Shown piece after piece: positions 5,589-10,282 of a DNA stretch of 10,282 nucleotides (positions are counted from its first letter, which is position 1; every line of letters starts with the position of its first letter). The DNA lies in assembly GCA_009785875.1 (NCBI GenBank), contig WQUF01000344.1, positions 1 to 10,282 of the forward strand. Direction: 5' to 3'. Both the position numbers and the translations under genes were made by a program. The notes under the pieces are model-generated. The model did not search any database, was not told where the DNA came from, and saw nothing but the letters and a program-made list of their open reading frames with translations. This DNA comes from Oscillospiraceae bacterium (GTDB lineage Bacteria > Bacillota > Clostridia > Clostridiales > Clostridiaceae).

Positions 5589-6665
5589 ATGAAAAATCTT
5601 ACAAAAAAAGTCAGTCTTGTTACTATGGTGTTATTATTGTTTACTGCTTTAAATATGTGTTTTGCTTCTGCAGCTGAAAAAATCTCTTATACAAAATTTA
5701 CAGGTACCATTATAGATATAAAAGAAGGTCCTTCAAAACTCATATATGTCCAATCAAAAGATGGTCCTAAAAATGAATTCGCTATCAATCCATCCACATA
5801 TGTGGATAAATTGGCAAAGATTGAAATAGGCTCTACAGTTACATGTTTTTATGATGCAAATGATAACACGCCTTTACCATATTGGAGGGCTGCAATCGCT
5901 ATTACAGATACTCCTGGTGTTTTCCTCAGCAAATTTGACGATAATCTTTTAAACGCAGAAAAGGATCTTAAAATTACTCCAGATAAAAATACAGAAATCA
6001 CTTTGAGAAATGGGGATAAATATACTGGAGATATTACAAACAAAACTTTATTAGTGTTTTCTTTGATAGTAGCACAGAGTTATCCAGCTCAAACAACTCC
6101 AACAAGGATAGTTGTTATGGATTATATACCAATAACTCCTACAGTTCCACCTGTTACTACACCTCTTCCTATTGTACCTTTACCTGCACCCGTTCCTGCA
6201 CCTGTAAACAATAATTCATATCAAAGTTTTTCAGGAAAAGTTGTTCAATATCAAGTAAACGCATTAAATAGAGTAGTAGAAATAACTGTACAATCTATTA
6301 GCGGAGATAAAAAAACATTTGTAATTAACGGCTCAACTTACTTAGACAGCAATGTAAAGGTCACAAAAGATTCAAATGTAACTTGTTTTTATAAGAATGA
6401 TAAATCAAATGCTTCAAAGGTCAATGCATTGGCTATTACAAATGCACCTGCAGATACTACTGTATTCTTAGGAAAATTTGATAAAAATTTAGTAGATGAA
6501 AATAATGTACTTAAAATATTAAGCACTAGCAAAGCAACTGTAATATCCGCTAATGGTAAAAAATACACTGGAAGCTTACAGAATAAAGTCCTCTTGGTAT
6601 TTTACACAATATCAACAAAAAGCATTCCGGCTCAAACAAATCCTACAAAAATAGTTGTAATGTAA
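5589..6665 (+). CDS. Secreted two-domain repeat protein A
   Basis: A 358-residue exported protein. The signal peptide has a basic start (MKNLTKK), a hydrophobic core to about residue 26 and probable cleavage at ASA/AEK. Two copies of one domain follow, at about residues 30-178 and 213-358, joined by a proline/threonine-rich linker (about 179-207: TPTVPPVTTPLPIVPLPAPV). Each copy repeats the same landmarks: a STY-D motif, a TVTCFY or NVTCFY strand, an AIT-P strand, VFL-KFD-NL, NG-KYTG, NK-LLVF, PAQT-PT and the end KIVVM. From memory, this domain resembles repeat regions in clostridial surface proteins annotated near copper-amine-oxidase-like or S-layer domains; function is unknown. There is no sorting signal, SLH domain or transmembrane anchor, so it is probably released or held non-covalently. 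AGAGGGAG precedes the ATG. A close paralogue lies 84 bases downstream. Confidence 0.85.
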   Translation: MKNLTKKVSLVTMVLLLFTALNMCFASAAEKISYTKFTGTIIDIKEGPSKLIYVQSKDGPKNEFAINPSTYVDKLAKIEIGSTVTCFYDANDNTPLPYWRAAIAITDTPGVFLSKFDDNLLNAEKDLKITPDKNTEITLRNGDKYTGDITNKTLLVFSLIVAQSYPAQTTPTRIVVMDYIPITPTVPPVTTPLPIVPLPAPVPAPVNNNSYQSFSGKVVQYQVNALNRVVEITVQSISGDKKTFVINGSTYLDSNVKVTKDSNVTCFYKNDKSNASKVNALAITNAPADTTVFLGKFDKNLVDENNVLKILSTSKATVISANGKKYTGSLQNKVLLVFYTISTKSIPAQTNPTKIVVM

Positions 6666-6696
6666 AGTAAATTCATATTGAAACATTCCATAATAA

Positions 6697-6722
6697 TATA
6701 GATAGATAAAAGGGAGAATATA
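6697..6722 (+). promoter_or_regulatory. Conserved leader block, copy 2
   Basis: TATAGATAGATA followed by AAAGGGAGAATATA repeats the block at 5500-5526 with only a couple of changes. Here it lies 27 bases before the ATG at 6750, against 62 bases before the ATG of copy 1, because the first gene has about 35 extra AT-rich bases between block and ribosome site. TTGAAA (6678-6683) is upstream but poorly spaced for a promoter, so the function of the block is open. Confidence 0.45.
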
Positions 6723-6749
6723 ATTATTTAAAAATTAGGGGGAGAAAAA

Positions 6750-7763
6750 ATGAAAAAATTTACAAAAAAAATTAGCTTTATCACTATGATGTTCTTAATG
6801 TTTACAGCTTTAACTATCAATTCTGCTTATGCTGCTGATAAAATCTCTTATACAAAATTCTCAGGTACTATTATTGGCGAAACTCAAGGGTCACAAAGAA
6901 TAATAATTGTTCAATCAGTTGCTGGCACTAAAATGGAATTTAATATCACTACATCCACATATGTCGATAAGTTGGCAAAGATTCAAACAGATTCCACAGT
7001 TACTTGTTTTTATGATAAAAATGAGAAAAAAACTTCCACATATTTTACTGCAATCACCATTACAGATAATCCAGGTGTTTTCCTTAGCAAGTTTGACAAT
7101 AACCTTTTAAATGCAGAAAAAGATCTTAGAATCTCTCCTAATGCAAATACAGAAATCATCACAAAAGATGGAAACATATATACTGGAGATATTACAAACA
7201 AAACTTTATTAGTATTTTCTGTAATAGTGCTAGAGACATATCCTGGTCAAACAACTCCATATAAAATAGTCGTTATGGACGATATAAGCACTCCTCCAGC
7301 TACAAATAATAATTCATATCAGAGTTTTTCAGGAAAGGTTGTTCAATATCAAATTAACGCATCTAGCAGAGTAGTGACAATAACTGTACAGTCTACTAGT
7401 GGAGATAGCAAAACATTTATGATCAATGGTTCAACTTATTTAGATAACAATGTAAAGATCACGAAAAATTCAAATGTAACTTGTTTTTATAAGAATAACA
7501 AATCAAATGCTTCAAAGATCAATGCATTGGCTATTACAAATGCACCTGCAGATACTACTGTATTCTTAGGAAAATTTGATAAAAATCTAGTAGATGAAAA
7601 TAATGTGCTTAAATTATTAAATACAGATAAAGCCAATGTCGTTACGGCTAAGGGTAAAAAATATACTGGAAGCTTAAAGAATAAAGTTCTCTTGGTATTT
7701 TACACAATATCAACAAAGAGCATTCCAGCCCAAACTAATCCTACAAAGATCGTTGTAATGTAA
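6750..7763 (+). CDS. Secreted two-domain repeat protein B (tandem paralogue of A)
   Basis: A 337-residue exported protein with signal peptide (basic MKKFTKK, hydrophobic core, probable cleavage AYA/ADK) and the same two-domain layout as its upstream neighbour. The domains span about residues 30-177 and 192-337, with a short linker (STPPATNNN) in place of the proline-rich one. By eye the second domains of the two proteins agree at roughly 85-90% of positions, while the first domains agree at about two thirds. The paralogues therefore share a recent second half, through duplication or gene conversion. Each domain has one cysteine, at TVTCFY and NVTCFY. GGGGGAG sits 6 bases before the ATG. No anchor is visible. 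The function is unknown; the architecture suggests an extracellular or surface-associated binding or structural protein. A strong terminator follows. Confidence 0.85.
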   Translation: MKKFTKKISFITMMFLMFTALTINSAYAADKISYTKFSGTIIGETQGSQRIIIVQSVAGTKMEFNITTSTYVDKLAKIQTDSTVTCFYDKNEKKTSTYFTAITITDNPGVFLSKFDNNLLNAEKDLRISPNANTEIITKDGNIYTGDITNKTLLVFSVIVLETYPGQTTPYKIVVMDDISTPPATNNNSYQSFSGKVVQYQINASSRVVTITVQSTSGDSKTFMINGSTYLDNNVKITKNSNVTCFYKNNKSNASKINALAITNAPADTTVFLGKFDKNLVDENNVLKLLNTDKANVVTAKGKKYTGSLKNKVLLVFYTISTKSIPAQTNPTKIVVM

Positions 7764-7770
7764 TAAATTA

Positions 7771-7818
7771 GATGCATAGTATAGTTTTCTGGTTTTCTAT
7801 ATTATGCATCATTTTTTA
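7771..7818 (+). terminator. Intrinsic terminator of the secreted-protein pair
   Basis: GATGCATAGTATAG (7771-7784) and CTATATTATGCATC (7797-7810) form a 14-bp stem with one G-U pair and a 12-base loop, followed by ATTTTTTA. It begins 7 bases after the stop codon of protein B. No comparable hairpin separates the two secreted-protein genes, so co-transcription up to this point is likely. Confidence 0.85.
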
Positions 7819-7860
7819 TTTATTCAGTGAATTCTCTATTAAAATTATAGTAAATTTATA

Positions 7861-7880
7861 TATAATATTATACGAGGAGG
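7861..7880 (+). promoter_or_regulatory. Putative -10 region and strong ribosome site of the small membrane protein
   Basis: TATAAT (7861-7866) forms part of the palindrome TATAATATTATA and lies 23 bases before the ATG at 7890. CGAGGAGGG (7873-7881) is a near-ideal Shine-Dalgarno sequence 8 bases from that ATG. No good -35 box is seen 17 bases upstream (ATTAAA at 7838-7843 is weak), so the promoter call is tentative while the ribosome site is strong. Confidence 0.4.
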
Positions 7881-7889
7881 GAATAAAAT

Positions 7890-8078
7890 ATGAAAAAGAT
7901 AAAAAACACTTTATTTGATGCCGGTACTCCACTAGCTTGGATAATAATCTTTGGTGGCATTGCATTATTTGCAGTTGTAATTGTTCTTGTTCTGATTTTT
8001 ATTGCTATTAGTTTGATCAAGCGTGCTCGAAAAACAAACGATCTAAAAGACAATGACCATGGAGGACAAAATAAATGA
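7890..8078 (+). CDS. Small single-pass membrane protein, unknown function
   Basis: The 62-residue protein has a basic start (MKKIKNTLFDAG), one long hydrophobic helix at about residues 16-43 (WIIIFGGIALFAVVIVLVLI and onwards) and a strongly charged, hydrophilic tail (KRARKTNDLKDNDHGGQNK). The positive cluster just after the helix suggests that the C-terminal tail stays in the cytoplasm. It could equally be read as an uncleaved signal anchor. The very strong GAGGAGG ribosome site supports a real gene. I do not recognise a family. It sits between the terminator of the secreted proteins and the ABC importer, 106 bases before the binding protein, with a separate promoter candidate in between, so a link with the transporter is only positional. 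Confidence 0.75.
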   Translation: MKKIKNTLFDAGTPLAWIIIFGGIALFAVVIVLVLIFIAISLIKRARKTNDLKDNDHGGQNK

Positions 8079-8121
8079 TACTAGAATTATTGTTTTATTA
8101 TTGTAAGCATAATATATTATA

Positions 8122-8176
8122 TTGCAAACTTCAAAAATACGAGCTAATATAATATAGATTGATCATTTAAAGGGAG
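8122..8176 (+). promoter_or_regulatory. Promoter and ribosome site of the ABC importer operon
   Basis: TTGCAA (8122-8127), a 17-base spacer and TAATAT (8145-8150) make a reasonable sigma-A-like promoter. AGGGAG (8171-8176) lies 8 bases before the TTG start at 8185. No riboswitch-like conserved structure is evident in the roughly 30-base leader, although this class of importer is sometimes controlled by one. Confidence 0.5.
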
Positions 8177-8184
8177 CGTTTCAT

Positions 8185-9105
8185 TTGAAAAATAAAAAAA
8201 TCGTGTGGATTATAGCACTATTAACCATTTTTATATCTGTCGCCAGCTGCTTACAAGGTTCACCAATAGCTAATAAAGGGACTGCACCTCTCACCATCGG
8301 TCTAATGCCTGCTGTAGATGCAGCACCTATTTTTGTAGCATTAAAAAATGGCTATTTTGATGAGCTGAATTTAAAGGTAGATGTACAAGTTTATACCAAT
8401 GCAGTGGACAGGCAAAGTGCGTTGCAAAGCGGAGAAATAGATGGAACAATTTCAGACCTGATATCTTTGATAAACAACGTTTCAAACGGATTTGATATAA
8501 AAGCAACTACCACAACTGACTCAAGTTTTCCGGTCATAGTCAGAAATGGTTTTGACGAAGCATCGGCTAAAGCAATCGTTGGTCTCATGGAAGTAAGTGT
8601 TGTAAATTATTTGGCAGATGAATACCTTGCTCCAAAGTATACATTGGATAAAATTTATATAAATGATATCCCTGCAAGGATTGAAATGCTTAAGAGTGGT
8701 CAGATCGATATGGCAGTTTTACCTGAACCAATGGCATCACAAGCAGAGTTACAAGGCTTGAAGAAAGTGGTTTACGAAAATAAAGACAGCTATTCACTTG
8801 CTATGATGGCATTCACAGGTAAAGCTCTAAACGAAAAGTCCGATTCCATTTTATTATTTCACAAAGCCTATAACAAAGCTGTAGATTTTATAAATGGAAA
8901 TGAATCTTTTACAAGAGATACTTTGATTGAAAAACTAAATATCAATCCGGATACTAAGGATTTGATTGCACTCCCTATCTATAAGCATGCACAAGTTCCT
9001 GATGATGCCTTTGTGCAAAAGGTAATAGACTGGACATCAAATACTTTGGGACAAAAAATCGATTTGACTTATGAACAGCTAATCGATACACGCTTTGTTC
9101 AATAA
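8185..9105 (+). CDS. ABC transporter substrate-binding lipoprotein, NMT1/SsuA/TauA-like
   Basis: A 306-residue binding protein starting at a TTG codon with AGGGAG 8 bases upstream. The lipoprotein signal peptide (MKNKKIVWIIALLTIFISVASC) ends in lipobox V-A-S-C with Cys22 as the lipidation site, so the protein sits on the outer face of the cytoplasmic membrane. The mature part opens with LTIGLMPAVDAAPIFVALKN and GYFDELNLKVDV, the typical first lobe of NMT1/SsuA-type proteins (COG0715, periplasmic-binding fold type II). It continues with QSALQSGEIDGTISDLI and, in the second lobe, IEMLKSGQIDMAVLPEP, the usual 'gives-up-a-site' motif. Such proteins deliver sulfonates, nitrate, taurine or pyrimidine/thiamine precursors; the ligand cannot be chosen from sequence alone. 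It is the first gene of an operon with the ATPase 20 bases downstream and then the permease. Confidence 0.9.
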   Translation: MKNKKIVWIIALLTIFISVASCLQGSPIANKGTAPLTIGLMPAVDAAPIFVALKNGYFDELNLKVDVQVYTNAVDRQSALQSGEIDGTISDLISLINNVSNGFDIKATTTTDSSFPVIVRNGFDEASAKAIVGLMEVSVVNYLADEYLAPKYTLDKIYINDIPARIEMLKSGQIDMAVLPEPMASQAELQGLKKVVYENKDSYSLAMMAFTGKALNEKSDSILLFHKAYNKAVDFINGNESFTRDTLIEKLNINPDTKDLIALPIYKHAQVPDDAFVQKVIDWTSNTLGQKIDLTYEQLIDTRFVQ

Positions 9106-9125
9106 TAACTCTATGGTGATATTAT

Positions 9126-9851
9126 ATGATATGCCTAAAAGATATAACTGTTACATATGGAATTGAAAAAGCTCTCGATAGAGTCACATTGGATTTTATG
9201 GAAAATACTCCTTATACAATACTGGGTAAATCCGGATGCGGTAAAACTACTCTTCTTTATGTGATAGCAGCACTAAAGGCACCAATTAGCGGCACGGTGA
9301 CTTTTGATGGGGAAGCACTTCATCATGTTCGATCAAGTACCAGCATCGTTTTGCAAAGCTATGGTCTTATGCCATGGAAAACAGTATCAGGCAATATAAA
9401 ATTCATCTTAAAATCAAAAGGAATAGAGAATAGAGAACTCATAGCCACAGATCTATTGCATATTCTTGGTCTATACGATCAGCGAAATAAATATCCCAAT
9501 GATTTAAGCGGAGGTCAGCGTCAAAGGGCTGCTATAGCATGTGCAATAGCTCCAAAGCCTGATCTTCTTTTGATGGATGAGCCGACTTCTGCGTTAGATT
9601 CATTTACAAAAGAGAGCATCCAGAATCTGCTTTTGCAGATCCATGTTAAATATAGTTTGTCCACCATCATCGTAACCCATGACATAGAGGAAGCTGTATT
9701 CTTAGGCAAAAAAGTGATTGTGATGAAAAAGGCAGGTATCAAGCGTATTTTTGACAATCCTTTTTTTGCTGCTAATCATGCAAGGGAAGAATTAGGCTTT
9801 TATGAATATTGTCTGGAGATAAGGAAGTGTTTGAATGAAGAAATTTGTTAA
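9126..9851 (+). CDS. ABC transporter ATP-binding protein, SsuB/TauB-like
   Basis: A 241-residue cytoplasmic ATPase that powers the importer. All core motifs are present: Walker A GKSGCGKTT (about 34-42), Q-loop glutamine in IVLQSYGLMPWKTV (Gln77), signature LSGGQRQR (127-134), Walker B LLLMDEP (147-153, with catalytic Glu152), D-loop SALD (155-158) and H-loop His185 in IIVTHD. The LMPWKTV stretch after the Q-loop is typical of the nitrate/sulfonate/taurine subfamily (COG1116). The weak ribosome site (GGTGAT) and the 20-base gap to the binding-protein gene suggest translation is coupled within the operon. The length is normal for the family. Its 3' end overlaps the permease gene by 17 bases. 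Confidence 0.95.
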   Translation: MICLKDITVTYGIEKALDRVTLDFMENTPYTILGKSGCGKTTLLYVIAALKAPISGTVTFDGEALHHVRSSTSIVLQSYGLMPWKTVSGNIKFILKSKGIENRELIATDLLHILGLYDQRNKYPNDLSGGQRQRAAIACAIAPKPDLLLMDEPTSALDSFTKESIQNLLLQIHVKYSLSTIIVTHDIEEAVFLGKKVIVMKKAGIKRIFDNPFFAANHAREELGFYEYCLEIRKCLNEEIC

Positions 9852-10282
9852 AAGTTGCTATGCATATATAATAGTACTATTCTTTTGGTATATATTGTAT
9901 ATCAGTGTTAACTCCCCTATCATTCCATCACCAACGAATACTATCGTCAACTTTTTTAAAATTTTCACAGATAAATTATTCATGAATATAATATATAGTA
10001 CATACCGCATCATAATTTCTCTTGGCATTGCATTAGTATTAGGTACAAGCATTGGCGTGTTATCCGCATCAATTAACAGATTGGATGATTTTATTTCTCC
10101 AATCGTATATCTATTGTATCCTGTTCCTAAAATCGCATTCTTGCCTGTACTTATGGTGTTTTTTGGCCTAGGAGATCTACCAAAGATCATATTAATTATC
10201 ATAATCATTATATTTCAGTTCATATTATCTGTTAGGGATGCTGTGAAAAAAATACCTATAGAATTAGTGATGTTTGAAAAAT
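9835..10282 (+). CDS. ABC transporter permease, SsuC/TauC-like, partial (C-terminus beyond right edge)
   Basis: An open frame from ATG 9835 runs to the right edge (149 full codons) without a stop. AAGGAAG (9821-9827) lies 7 bases before the ATG, inside the end of the ATPase gene, a typical coupled overlap. The protein begins MKKFVKSCYAYIIVLFFWYI with membrane helix 1. A loop with NSPIIPSPTNTIVNFFK follows, matching the 'P-x-P' loop of this permease class, then helix 2 (IIISLGIALVLGTSIGVLSA). The hallmark stretch LLYPVPKIAFLPVLMVFFGL then GDLPKI is shared by SsuC/TauC/ThiX-type permeases (COG0600). A strongly hydrophobic helix follows, and the window ends near the start of the EAA-type loop that contacts the ATPase. 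It should form the membrane channel for the lipoprotein and ATPase encoded upstream. Confidence 0.92.
   Translation, partial: MKKFVKSCYAYIIVLFFWYILYISVNSPIIPSPTNTIVNFFKIFTDKLFMNIIYSTYRIIISLGIALVLGTSIGVLSASINRLDDFISPIVYLLYPVPKIAFLPVLMVFFGLGDLPKIILIIIIIIFQFILSVRDAVKKIPIELVMFEK

Noticed and set aside
7010..7201. Paired antisense frames at the same place in both secreted-protein genes (also 5849-6043).
   Set aside because: Their similarity simply mirrors the homology of the two sense genes; no ribosome sites precede them.
7868..8053. Minus-strand open frame of 61 codons.
   Set aside because: Antisense to the small membrane protein, which has a very strong ribosome site.
8079..8184. Possible riboswitch upstream of the importer, since thiamine-type importers often have one.
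   Set aside because: The leader after the likely transcription start is only about 30 bases and no conserved TPP or other aptamer motifs can be seen.
9858..10208. Minus-strand open frame of 116 codons.
   Set aside because: Antisense to the permease, whose helices and signature motifs match its family.

Overview
The window is AT-rich (very roughly two thirds A+T by eye). It has strong AGGAGG-type ribosome binding sites, canonical sigma-A-like promoters, a Gram-positive-style lipoprotein and a DUF554 membrane protein. Together these suggest a low-GC Firmicute, most likely a member of the Clostridia. No rRNA, tRNA, CRISPR array, intact insertion sequence or phage structural gene is visible.

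Left part, minus strand (1-3787). A ParB-like DNA-binding protein runs off the left edge, and its promoter is overlaid by a perfect inverted repeat. Next come a membrane-anchored protein of unknown family with an uncertain N-terminus and a possible frameshift at its C-terminus, and a bidirectional hairpin terminator. A RelB/DinJ-type antitoxin follows; the gene after it is only the C-terminal half of a PIN-family toxin without a start codon. Last is a DUF554 membrane protein. This stretch shows several signs of gene decay.

Centre (3788-5588). The DUF554 gene and a plus-strand PfkB-family sugar kinase diverge from a short intergenic region that contains a perfect 18-bp palindrome. The kinase ends at a long 17-bp-stem hairpin, followed by a decayed minus-strand gene fragment and an AT-rich leader.

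Right part, plus strand (5589-10282). Two tandem paralogous secreted proteins each have a signal peptide and two copies of the same roughly 145-residue domain, giving four related domains in a row. Both genes carry a shared leader block that includes an extra Shine-Dalgarno-like element. A good intrinsic terminator closes this pair. Then come a 62-residue single-pass membrane protein and an ABC importer of the nitrate/sulfonate/taurine/thiamine-precursor (NMT1/SsuA) class: a lipoprotein binding protein, an ATPase and a permease. The permease overlaps the ATPase gene by 17 bases and is cut by the right edge. These three subunits should form one importer; its substrate cannot be read from the sequence.

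The least explained parts are the duplicated secreted two-domain proteins with their conserved leader and the orphaned antitoxin with its toxin remnant.
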